A DNA stretch of 64,000 bases from Strix aluco (taxonomy: Eukaryota > Chordata > Aves > Strigiformes > Strigidae), in contig NC_133931.1 in NCBI RefSeq assembly GCF_031877795.1, positions 136,872,621 to 136,936,620 on the forward strand, read 5' to 3'. The translations under genes were made by a program, and so were the position numbers. Positions 56,001 to 60,221 of this stretch are shown here, piece by piece (position 1 is the stretch's first letter; each line of letters begins with the position of its first letter). The notes under the pieces are model-generated. The model was not told the DNA's origin and searched no databases. It saw only the letters and a program-made list of their open reading frames with translations.

Positions 56001-56130
56001 CTAAGTAGTATACTTACCCACCCACAAAGCAGAGGATATAAAATGCAAAGTAAAATATAGCGAAGGGTCCAAAAGTTACTAGAAAAAGCACAAGGCCAAG
56101 ACTTCCCCATCCCCATATGGAAAGACTGGT
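7844..56130 (-). CDS. SNX13: SNX13 (sorting nexin 13 / RGS-PX1), exons 2-26, 5'-incomplete
   Basis: Spliced minus-strand gene assembled from 25 exons listed separately; joined length 964 residues and a TGA stop at 7844-7846. Seen: every intron starts GT and ends AG, all phases agree, and the translation follows human SNX13 almost residue for residue (human is 968 aa from memory), so about four residues of exon 1 lie outside. Domain order, numbered as the full protein: hydrophobic hairpin about 14-52, PXA about 97-284, RGS about 373-496, PX about 560-680, nexin-C about 780-900. Known of the family: SNX13 is an SNX-RGS protein with SNX14, SNX19 and SNX25. It is anchored in the ER by the N-terminus, binds PI3P-type endosomal lipid through PX, is reported to act on G-alpha-s through RGS and to affect endosomal and lysosomal cholesterol traffic. 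PXA and nexin-C are thought to pack together as a lipid-binding unit. No promoter or CpG island is visible in the window. Confidence 0.97.
8092..8559 (-). other. SNX13: SNX13 intron 25
   Basis: 468-base AT-rich intron; nothing recognised beyond splice sites. Confidence 0.7.
8560..8672 (-). CDS. SNX13: SNX13 exon 25: nexin-C
   Basis: 113 nt, residues 849-887. It codes for [20 protein letters not shown] and [17 protein letters not shown]. fWPnGxxae is the family motif, followed by a basic run [11 protein letters not shown]. One base is passed to exon 26 (G/AT, Asp). Acceptor GTTACAG, donor CCAG/gtaagt. Confidence 0.97.
9284..9305. repeat. Poly(A) homopolymer, 22 bases
   Basis: An uninterrupted run of A on the plus strand (poly-T in the SNX13 transcript), followed by a more GC-containing segment. 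It could be a mononucleotide microsatellite; there is no SINE body beside it that I recognise. Confidence 0.9.
9807..9875 (-). CDS. SNX13: SNX13 exon 24: nexin-C
   Basis: 69 nt, residues 826-849, length divisible by three. It codes for [20 protein letters not shown] and RF between two split Arg codons (AG/A on both sides). INRKIxxxvxWltspeqva is a standard nexin-C segment. Acceptor ATTTTAG, donor TCAG/gtatgt. Confidence 0.96.
11623..11768 (-). CDS. SNX13: SNX13 exon 23: start of nexin-C domain
   Basis: 146 nt, residues 778-826. It codes for [40 protein letters not shown] and ATYGDTIN, then AG of a split Arg. [27 protein letters not shown] is the nexin-C (PXC) signature. Acceptor GATCAG, donor ATAG/gtactg. 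Confidence 0.97.
11769..14237 (-). other. SNX13: SNX13 intron 22
   Basis: 2469 bases. Overlapping open frames on both strands at about 13291-13572 have no family resemblance and are probably chance. Confidence 0.65.
14238..14309 (-). CDS. SNX13: SNX13 exon 22: variable linker
   Basis: 72 nt, residues 754-777, phase 0 at both ends, so skippable in frame. It codes for [20 protein letters not shown] and IDDN. It is the least conserved coding exon compared with the human sequence I remember, with roughly a third of residues different, including a Cys where human has Arg. Acceptor TTGTAG, donor AAT/gtgagt. Confidence 0.95.
15483..15644 (-). CDS. SNX13: SNX13 exon 21: amphipathic linker
   Basis: 162 nt, residues 700-753, phase 0 at both ends. 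It codes for [54 protein letters not shown], with no difference that I can recall from the human sequence. The spacing of hydrophobic residues suggests an amphipathic or coiled helix between PX and nexin-C. The internal Met at its start is not a start codon: the acceptor is directly before it. Confidence 0.97.
16899..17009 (-). CDS. SNX13: SNX13 exon 20: end of PX
   Basis: 111 nt, residues 663-699, phase 0 at both ends. It codes for [20 protein letters not shown] and [17 protein letters not shown]. LLxPEMmkasxxLxxyvydFLE is the closing PX helix. A basic tail follows (KGKGDFARK). Acceptor TATTCAG, donor GAAG/gtaaga. Confidence 0.97.
17894..18001 (-). CDS. SNX13: SNX13 exon 19: PX domain, lipid-binding loop and helix
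   Basis: 108 nt, residues 627-662, phase 0 at both ends. It codes for [20 protein letters not shown] and [21 protein letters not shown] at 636-640 replaces the canonical LPPK membrane loop, and the Arg in [11 protein letters not shown] is at the position of the second phosphoinositide-binding Arg in PX domains. Acceptor TTTCTAG, donor GCAG/gtaagt. Confidence 0.97.
18002..20083 (-). other. SNX13: SNX13 intron 18
   Basis: 2082 bases, AT-rich; no repeat or gene recognised. Confidence 0.65.
20084..20256 (-). CDS. SNX13: SNX13 exon 18: PX domain core
   Basis: 173 nt, residues 569-626. It codes for [63 protein letters not shown] at 611-616 is the PX signature; its first Arg and the Tyr contact the 3-phosphate and inositol ring of PI3P in well-studied PX domains. 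Acceptor ACTAG, donor ACAG/gtaatt. The same frame stays open briefly into the intron, which is not coding. Confidence 0.98.
20257..22242 (-). other. SNX13: SNX13 intron 17
   Basis: 1986 bases with an alternating AC/GT/AT microsatellite at about 20798-20873; nothing else recognised. Confidence 0.65.
20798..20873. repeat. Alternating AC/GT/AT microsatellite with palindromes
   Basis: Interrupted purine-pyrimidine alternation: TATACACACACGTGTATG, then TATGTGTGTGTACATATATA, then GTGTGTACACACACA. GTGTGTACACAC is a perfect palindrome. Confidence 0.85.
22243..22312 (-). CDS. SNX13: SNX13 exon 17: linker and first PX strand
   Basis: 70 nt, residues 546-569. It codes for [20 protein letters not shown] and SDT. 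The SDDLSN-type acidic Ser stretch is followed by [10 protein letters not shown], the first beta strand of the PX domain. The acceptor is preceded by an exceptionally long pyrimidine tract (see findings). Donor ACTG/gtaagt. Confidence 0.96.
22313..26814 (-). other. SNX13: SNX13 intron 16
   Basis: 4502 bases, no recognised transposon. It opens on the exon 17 side with a pyrimidine tract (minus strand, 22313-22360) and otherwise is AT-rich. Open frames such as 25198-25503 are not coding by any sign I can see. Confidence 0.65.
26815..26852 (-). CDS. SNX13: SNX13 exon 16: 38-nt linker exon
   Basis: Only 38 nt, residues 533-545 ([12 protein letters not shown] after the shared Glu codon). It enters with two bases and leaves in phase 0, so skipping it would shift the frame. 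Low-complexity Ser/Gly/Asn linker between RGS and PX, a plausible phosphorylation region. Acceptor CTCCCAG, donor CTG/gtaagtg. Confidence 0.95.
27551..27683 (-). CDS. SNX13: SNX13 exon 15: end of RGS, start of acidic linker
   Basis: 133 nt, residues 489-533. It codes for [40 protein letters not shown] and DGEG. VYxLMxRDxxYPxFxxSxxY is the final RGS helix pattern. The tail GSDDGEG begins the Ser/Asp/Gly linker. Acceptor AATAAG, donor GGAG/gtgagc. Confidence 0.97.
28252..28287. repeat. AT/AC microsatellite in intron 14
   Basis: AGTATATATACATATACACA followed by CATGTATCTATATG; imperfect alternating repeat. Confidence 0.75.
29243..29347 (-). CDS. SNX13: SNX13 exon 14: RGS domain
   Basis: 105 nt, residues 454-488, phase 0 at both ends. 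It codes for [20 protein letters not shown] and [15 protein letters not shown]. The VNIDD stretch followed by PxxEIFDxIQrkV matches helices 6-7 of an RGS fold. Acceptor ATGACAG, donor AAAG/gtatac. Confidence 0.97.
30903..31096 (-). CDS. SNX13: SNX13 exon 13: RGS domain core
   Basis: 194 nt, residues 389-453, the longest internal coding exon. It codes for [60 protein letters not shown] and LSEK. The [11 protein letters not shown] pattern and the late [10 protein letters not shown] segment are RGS-fold landmarks (canonical RGS: nl.FW.a.e.y and i...fl...a). The long basic and Gln-rich insert between them is typical of the SNX13 branch. The in-frame acceptor is TCTGTAG and the donor is AAAG/gtagga. 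Confidence 0.98.
31097..34406 (-). other. SNX13: SNX13 intron 12
   Basis: 3310 bases, about 70 percent of which is the degenerate CR1. The remaining flanks hold nothing recognisable. Confidence 0.75.
31421..33750 (-). mobile_element. CR1 LINE, 5'-truncated and degenerate, in intron 12
   Basis: Minus-strand CR1 of about 2.3 kb. Its 3' end (31421-31436) shows the ATTCTATG octamer typical of CR1 tails. Upstream, separate minus frames match successive parts of CR1 ORF2: a region ahead of the RT (33350-33673, 33129-33449), RT segments (32672-33082, 32330-32596, with [13 protein letters not shown] and HGFMKGKSC; 32128-32346), then the region after RT (31876-32079, 31523-31789). Successive frames differ, so several frameshifts and stops break it. 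The expected catalytic F-A-D-D box reads FAVD in [10 protein letters not shown]. Dead copy. It lies in the same orientation as SNX13. The upper boundary is approximate. Confidence 0.93.
34407..34506 (-). CDS. SNX13: SNX13 exon 12: start of RGS domain
   Basis: 100 nt, residues 356-389, with a one-base carry-over (G/AT, Asp). It codes for [20 protein letters not shown] and [28 protein letters not shown] corresponds to the first RGS helices (the family pattern is LL..e.G...F..FL). Acceptor CTTACAG, donor ATGG/gtacgt. Confidence 0.97.
34507..36181 (-). other. SNX13: SNX13 introns 10 and 11
   Basis: Introns at 35691-36181 and 34507-35601; AT-rich, no repeat or gene recognised. Confidence 0.65.
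35602..35690 (-). CDS. SNX13: SNX13 exon 11: linker helix
   Basis: 89 nt, residues 326-355, leaving in phase 0. It codes for [20 protein letters not shown] and RIQRLQSGK. This lies in the linker between PXA and RGS. Human has LLFVKKVCD here as I recall it, against LLYVIKVCD in this sequence. Acceptor CTTTCAG, donor AAAA/gtaagt. Confidence 0.96.
36182..36320 (-). CDS. SNX13: SNX13 exon 10: PXA-RGS linker
   Basis: 139 nt, residues 280-326. It codes for [40 protein letters not shown] and LDTAGD. It leaves with one base of an Asp codon at GATG/gttagt. The segment is probably helical, rich in E, K and L, and leads into the exon 11 helix. Confidence 0.97.
38157..38164. repeat. Left 8-bp target duplication of the hAT-like element
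   Basis: TATTACTA, identical to 38919-38926 on the other side. Confidence 0.85.
38165..38918. mobile_element. hAT (Charlie-like) nonautonomous DNA transposon, in intron 9
   Basis: The ends are inverted: CAGTGGTTCTCAACCTGTGG at the left, and at the right GGTTGAGAACCCCCA, the complement of the left end except at three bases. The left continues GTCCGTGGACC and the right contains GGTCCACGGCC. An identical 8-base flank TATTACTA sits at 38157-38164 and 38919-38926, which is the target-duplication length of hAT elements. The interior (754 bases in total) has no transposase frame. CAGTGGTTCTCAACC is a Charlie/MER5-type hAT terminus known from amniotes. Confidence 0.85.
38919..38926. repeat. Right 8-bp target duplication of the hAT-like element
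   Basis: TATTACTA, identical to 38157-38164. Confidence 0.85.
39421..39504 (-). CDS. SNX13: SNX13 exon 9: end of PXA
   Basis: 84 nt, residues 252-279, phase 0 at both ends. It codes for [20 protein letters not shown] and INQYVIWM. [22 protein letters not shown] is the last conserved PXA helix pair. Acceptor TTTTTCAG, donor ATG/gtaaga. Confidence 0.97.
39505..40661 (-). other. SNX13: SNX13 introns 7 and 8
   Basis: Short introns at 40007-40661 and 39505-39917 flanking exon 8. Only splice signals recognised. Confidence 0.65.
39918..40006 (-). CDS. SNX13: SNX13 exon 8: PXA domain
   Basis: 89 nt, residues 222-251, leaving in phase 0. It codes for [20 protein letters not shown] and NKIMRYFVR. 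The LLYxLLPPxDFxxxxxRxxVRE motif is the PXA C-terminal signature shared with SNX14, SNX19 and SNX25. Acceptor CCCTAG, donor AGG/gtaagta. Confidence 0.97.
40662..40763 (-). CDS. SNX13: SNX13 exon 7: acidic PXA segment
   Basis: 102 nt, residues 188-222. It codes for [20 protein letters not shown] and [13 protein letters not shown]; the [20 protein letters not shown] run is unusually acidic and highly conserved. The donor GAAG/gtttct is far from the consensus gtragt (see findings), but the phase and the next exon leave no alternative. Intron 6 above it is only 150 bases. Confidence 0.95.
40914..41035 (-). CDS. SNX13: SNX13 exon 6: PXA domain
   Basis: 122 nt, residues 147-188. It codes for [20 protein letters not shown] and [20 protein letters not shown]. 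Both ends split codons (AG/G in, G/GA out, the latter shared with exon 7). The [19 protein letters not shown] pattern is a PXA core. Acceptor TGATAG, donor AAAG/gtaatg. Confidence 0.97.
41036..43914 (-). other. SNX13: SNX13 intron 5
   Basis: 2879 bases containing the solo LTR at 42896-43342; the rest is unremarkable AT-rich sequence with an A-rich tract at about 42056-42085. Confidence 0.7.
42896..43342 (+). mobile_element. Solo endogenous retrovirus LTR, in intron 5
   Basis: A GC-richer block of about 447 bases in AT-rich intron. It starts TGTGACCTGGTTTCAGCTGG, a hallmark of a widespread avian ERV LTR family (as I recall). It has a TATA-like TATATAAAGGAGG at about 43014-43026 and a T-rich segment with repeated TTATT units and CTCTCTCTCACTCCC further on. 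The flanks carry an identical 5-base direct repeat, ACATG at 42891-42895 and 43343-43347, consistent with a target duplication; the exact right edge is uncertain by a few bases. No internal gag/pol/env is present, so this is a solo LTR left by recombination. It lies antisense to SNX13. Confidence 0.8.
43915..44036 (-). CDS. SNX13: SNX13 exon 5: PXA domain
   Basis: 122 nt, residues 107-147, ending AG/gtaaga so that an Arg codon is completed by exon 6. It codes for [20 protein letters not shown] and [20 protein letters not shown]. The [17 protein letters not shown] segment is the most typical PXA signature. Acceptor TTTCAG. Confidence 0.97.
44037..44445 (-). other. SNX13: SNX13 intron 4
   Basis: 409-base intron, nothing recognised beyond splice sites. 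Confidence 0.7.
44446..44535 (-). CDS. SNX13: SNX13 exon 4: start of PXA domain
   Basis: 90 nt, residues 77-106, phase 0 at both ends, so it could be skipped in frame. It codes for [20 protein letters not shown], then [10 protein letters not shown]. The RRLTGxxxIDEPLQ pattern is the conserved opening of PXA domains in SNX-RGS proteins. Acceptor TCTCAAG, donor CAG/gtaggt. Confidence 0.96.
44683..44855 (-). mobile_element. CR1 LINE 3' end fragment, in intron 3
   Basis: About 170 bases reading, on the plus strand, as the reverse complement of a CR1 3' end: ATAGAATGGTTTGGGTTGGA followed by AGGGACC, then TCATCTAGTCCA and CCAGGGATGGGGCATCTACA. Severely 5'-truncated and older than the copy at 46177. 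It is of a different CR1 subfamily (variant GGTTTGGGTTGGAAGGGACC). Confidence 0.9.
45020..45145 (+). mobile_element. MIR-like SINE remnant, in intron 3
   Basis: Weak but ordered match to the MIR core: AACTTCCTGTGCAACCTCAG and GCAGCTAATTGCT, then CTCAGTTTCTTTTTCCATCT, which parallel the MIR pattern of ctgtgtgaccttgggcaag followed by ctcagtttcctcatct. The region before the core (GTGGGTAAGACCCCAGTTCC) would be the MIR 5' side. Very old, heavily diverged. Confidence 0.45.
46056..46155 (-). mobile_element. Old CR1 3' end fragment next to the young CR1
   Basis: Diverged plus-strand text such as TCATCTTGTCTAACCTCCTG, CTCAAAGCAGAGTAAACTAC and AAGGTTAGACCA resembles the reverse complement of older CR1 tails. 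It ends about 20 bases before the plus-oriented young CR1 starts, so the young copy inserted near or into an old one. Boundaries are approximate. Confidence 0.7.
46177..47046 (+). mobile_element. CR1 LINE, 5'-truncated, frame still open, in intron 3
   Basis: The 3' end shows ATTCTGTG followed by ATTCT at 47033-47046. An uninterrupted plus frame at 46183-46965 (about 260 codons) covers the C-terminal part of CR1 ORF2 after the RT catalytic box, starting [20 protein letters not shown] and including the conserved segments [32 protein letters not shown] and [19 protein letters not shown]. The absence of stops suggests a young insertion. It lacks the endonuclease and the RT active site, so it is not autonomous. 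It lies antisense to SNX13. Confidence 0.94.
50454..50556 (-). CDS. SNX13: SNX13 exon 3: end of membrane hairpin
   Basis: 103 nt, residues 42-76. It enters with one base completing a Gly codon (GG/G) and leaves in phase 0 at CCTAAG/gtaagg. It codes for [19 protein letters not shown], then [15 protein letters not shown]. The first eight residues finish the hydrophobic stretch; the rest is the cytosolic lead into PXA. The acceptor is TTTTAG after a long T-rich tract. Confidence 0.96.
50557..56017 (-). other. SNX13: SNX13 intron 2
   Basis: 5461 bases of AT-rich sequence between exons 2 and 3. A 14-base A run near 51120 is followed by CAACAACAACAACAAA. I recognise no transposon in it. Open frames here (for example 54729-55004 and 55169-55417, minus strand) have no recognisable domain. 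Confidence 0.7.
56018..56130 (-). CDS. SNX13: SNX13 exon 2: N-terminal membrane hairpin, first half
   Basis: 113 nt, residues 5-42. Acceptor TTTACAG before ACC AGT CTT, donor GG/gtaagta. The translation begins [10 protein letters not shown] and continues as an almost uninterrupted hydrophobic run ([22 protein letters not shown]). With the start of exon 3 this is long enough for two membrane passes, the ER anchor of SNX-RGS proteins. The human protein begins MLTEA before this point, so the start codon sits in an upstream exon that I could not find up to 64000. Confidence 0.95.
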
Positions 56131-57166
56131 CTGTAAACAAGAACACATGGAAAAGGAATAATTAATGATATTCATACAACTTTAAGTCTCTAAAGCAGCA
56201 TTTGTAGTTTCTACAAAAGCTGATACATTTTAACTAGATATGAAATATTAAATAAGTTTTATTTGATGAAATAAAAGTTATCTTTATTTTTTAAAAGCAT
56301 AATGCTATTATATTGTGGGCTAGTAGTCCTGTTCAGCCAACATTAGAGTATTTTTCTTTCATATATTGTTACTCATCTCTCACTTCAGATGCAGCTATCA
56401 CCCTTGAGTGCCATTTCTTTTTCTTCTCTATTCTCATTTTGAGCACTTTTATTTCTTGAGATCCCTTTTTTCTCCCCTGTGAAATTCTCCACTACTTCCA
56501 GGAGAAAAGCAGACTTAGTAACAGAACTAACAGGAAGAGATTAATACAACCTCGTTTTACACAATTAAACATGCCATTTTCCACAACCAAGCAACACTAT
56601 TTCTTCCCTGGATCAAAGCAGTTTCAAGACCGAAACCATCCCTTTCTCCAGTCAAGTCACAAAGGGGTCAACAAGTGCACCAAATATTTGGTGTGAGTTT
56701 ACTTTTACTCCTCCCTTTAAATAAAAGAGGGAAACTTAAGAAACTGATTATTACCTCTAACAACTTTTACCACAGAAATCAAGAGCATTCAAACAATTCT
56801 TTGAAATATCTAAACACAATTCTGTTTTCGAATCAAGAAATTTAATCTATGAAAAAAATTAAGATCCCAGATTAACATTTTCTCCCCACAGGCATTATCA
56901 TGTTGTGAGAAGAGATATAGCTTAGCAGGCAGGACTGATACTTTGGCAGTGGGGGGGGGGAGACAAGAGTTGTTTGGAAAGCCCATGGCGTAGTTAAAGT
57001 CAGCCACAAGAGCATCTGCAGGGCTGGTGGGATTTTGGGGCTGGTGTCTTGCATAACGCACCAGGCAAAGCTTCACCTGCGCTGGCGGATTCACCAGGAG
57101 TATGAAAAAAGCAGCAAGATGCAAGTTATTTTGTCAATATAGGTTACAGTAAAAGTGCATTCATAA

Positions 57167-57232
57167 ACACACATATATAGATCAAACATGTGCGTGTATC
57201 TGGACAGATTAGACCTATATATACATATATGC
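57167..57232. repeat. AT/AC-rich degenerate microsatellite in intron 1
   Basis: Contains ACACACATATATAG, ATGTGCGTGTATC and CTATATATACATATATGC separated by unique bases. Confidence 0.65.
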
Positions 57233-59630
57233 AGGGTAATTTAAAAAGCAAGGTAAGGAAAATCTGACTGAACTGAGCTAAAATAGTTTTGGACCTTCAC
57301 AATGCTGCAATGCAGTCCACAAAGATTACATAAATTTAATTCAATCTAGTCTCTAGTTCAATATGGAAAGCATGTTTCAGCCAAGTCCCAAGAGCGTGAA
57401 ACCAATGATGACAAGTATTTATAGGCCACCAAAATGGTTCTGGCTCCAAGGTTCTCAACTTCTCTTTTTTTGTTGTCTAATTTACGCCTTTTCTTCCAGT
57501 AATCAAATGACACCCTCATGGGAACTCAGACAACTGCTATGTCAACAAGTAACACTAAGAAAGTATTTAAATAAACTTGTCTTGCAGTTTGACATTTAGA
57601 AAACAAGCAGAGATCGAACACTGTATTTGCAGAGAGCCCTTTTTTAGCTTTTAATATGGAGGACAGGGGAAGCTTGCCTAAAGCTCCAATTTCTCTAAAG
57701 GGACTATTTAGATTTCATCTTTCCATCTTAGGCATAGGATTTATAAAAATCAACTTCCTCACAAAAAATTTTTAAAAATCTTATAAACAATGAAAAATCA
57801 TATCAAATAAGGTTCCTACATAAAAGCAGCTTCAGTTCTTTCCTGAGAGCAGGAGTTTTGAGTTCCTGAGGCTGCCCAAAAGCAAAAATCACAGCTCTAA
57901 GGAGAGACAGTTTCATAGACGTAAATTGCAATCATCAGAATAATTTAATTCTTCCTAATTTATTATAAGTTTAATGGAATGCTGAGATGAAATTCTATTT
58001 TCTTCCTAGTTAAAGCTTCTTAACAAGACCTGGAGAAGCTATACTGGCTTTTTTTCTTGGTGTTTAAGGATGGAAAAAAACTACACTTGTCTACATACTT
58101 AAATGTTTAATTAAACGTGCTACAATTAAGAGACTGGACTGCAAGTTATTCAGTTTTCTTTAAGCTAAAAAAGTGCTTTATTAGATTATATTAACCATAC
58201 AATTCACACAGCTAAAATGTTAAAGATCTGTGCTACAATAAATAAAAAAAATCTTGGCCACAGCTAAGTAGAAGATTTTGTTGACTCACAATAAGTAAAC
58301 AGAGTAGATAAACTGCTTGCAGGGTGGAGAGGAGAGAGACAAGGAGAGGGACACCAATCAAAAAATGTGGCAAATATAACAATTAAGTAAAAAAGACATG
58401 AGCTCTCATTATACATCTACATTTCAAGACACAAAGAAGATTCTTCATGTTCATATCTTCAGAAATAAATTTTAAAACTTCTGTAGAGCACTACAAGCAA
58501 CAGGATGATACACACAGAGAAGATAACATTTAATTGTGGTCTTTTTTTTGTCAAAAAATCTGTACGCTTAATAGCATTATTCAAAAAGTTTGAGTTCTAA
58601 ATATGGGATAAGCACTCTAAATGACTTGACAAAACTTAATTAAACTAGATAGCAGGATGCATATTCAGAGTTGAATGAATGTGTAGTTAACAAAGAAAGT
58701 TCTATAATAAATAAAACAGTGACCTTTTGTCCTATGCTCTAGTTTTGCAGTTTAGCATATGGCTACAGAGATTCAAATCTCATTTGGTATTTTAATAGGA
58801 TTTCTTAAAACTCGTACAAGTTGGTACACTGCAGTAAGTACAACAGATACTGGCCCAATTCTCGTATACTTTAGATGAGTGGTTTATAGTCTTAGGGATT
58901 TCAAGACATTCAGAGGAATCTAATCATCAGCAACCCTCTAGGCTGACTGTAAATAAAACTTCTCCTAACTTCACATTTCTTAAAGGGACTTCAGCACCTT
59001 TAAGACTCCCAGTCAGAAATGAAAACTTTAAACAAAGTTCCTTTAACACATCAAAATCAACTATTAAAAGAAAATCCAGTCCAAACATTACATAAATATG
59101 ACCACACAGCTGGTCAGTATGGAACTAGCTCAGGTATTACTAAATTCAAACCCCACTACTTACAACTTATTTCCAAATAAGTTTTATTTATAATGTCAAT
59201 TTTTTTGAAGATTGACAGATTTACTGAAGCTCTGCCTAGCCTTACTAAAGTTAACTGAATGGTGAATGCTTGTCACTCTTGACAGAAAGAACAAGCCAGT
59301 CTCTTCTGAAGAGATGGTATAATGGTGGTGTTTAACCCACAGCTATCCAGACCCTTTAAAAGCTGACATTCCCTATGCTGAGAGTGCAAACTTCCAAGCT
59401 GAACTGTCATAATACTATTTACTGAATTTCAAGTAACTAGGGACGGTTACCTAAATGCTAAAGAAGAACATAGTCCTTAATCCTGTGGTAGGCATGTATG
59501 GGTATATGTATGCATACAGACATGCGCACATGGATAAAAGATCTTTATTTCAGAACAACAACCATTCCAGTTCATCAGTTTTAGCCACTTTTGCTTACCA
59601 TCACTACAGATGCCATGTATTAGCCTCACT

Positions 59631-60221
59631 ATCACAGAATCATCTAGGTTGGAAAGGACCTTGAAGATCATCTAGTCCAACCGTTAACCTAGCACTGACA
59701 GATTCCAAATACACCATATCCCTCAGCGCTATGTCGACCCTACTCTTAAACACCTCCAGGGATGGGGACTCCACCACCTCCCTGGGCAGCTCATTCCAAC
59801 ACCTAACAACCCATTCTGTAAAGAAATGCTTCCTAATATCCAGTCTAAACCTTCCCTGGCACAAATTGAGGCCATTACCTCTTGTCCTATTGCTTGTTAC
59901 TTGGTTAAAGAGACTCATCCCCAGCTCTCTGCAACCTCCTTTCAGGTAGTTGTAGAGGGTGATGAGGTCTCCCCTCAGCCTCCTCTTCTCCAGACTAAAC
60001 ACCCCCAGTTCCCTCAGCCGCTCCTCGTGCGACATGTGCTCCAGACCCTTCACCAGCTTCGTTGCCCTTCTCTGGACACACTCGAGTAATTCAATGTCCT
60101 TTTTGTAGTGAGGGGCCCAAAACTGAACACAGTATTTGAGGCGCGGCCTTATCAGTGCCAAGTACAGGGGTAAGATCACTTCCCTGTCCCTGCTGGCCAC
60201 ACTATTTCTGATACAAGCCAC
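59631..60221 (-). mobile_element. CR1 LINE, 5'-truncated, in intron 1
   Basis: About 590 bases, same subfamily as the copy at 46177-47046. The open minus frame (59640-60221) includes [20 protein letters not shown] and [20 protein letters not shown], and the 3' tail is ATTCTGTGAT. Truncation occurs at the [14 protein letters not shown] segment. It has the same orientation as SNX13 and the opposite orientation to the intron 3 copy. Confidence 0.94.

Noticed and set aside
59731..60089. Plus-strand open frames inside the minus CR1
   Set aside because: Antisense shadows of the CR1 ORF2 frame.
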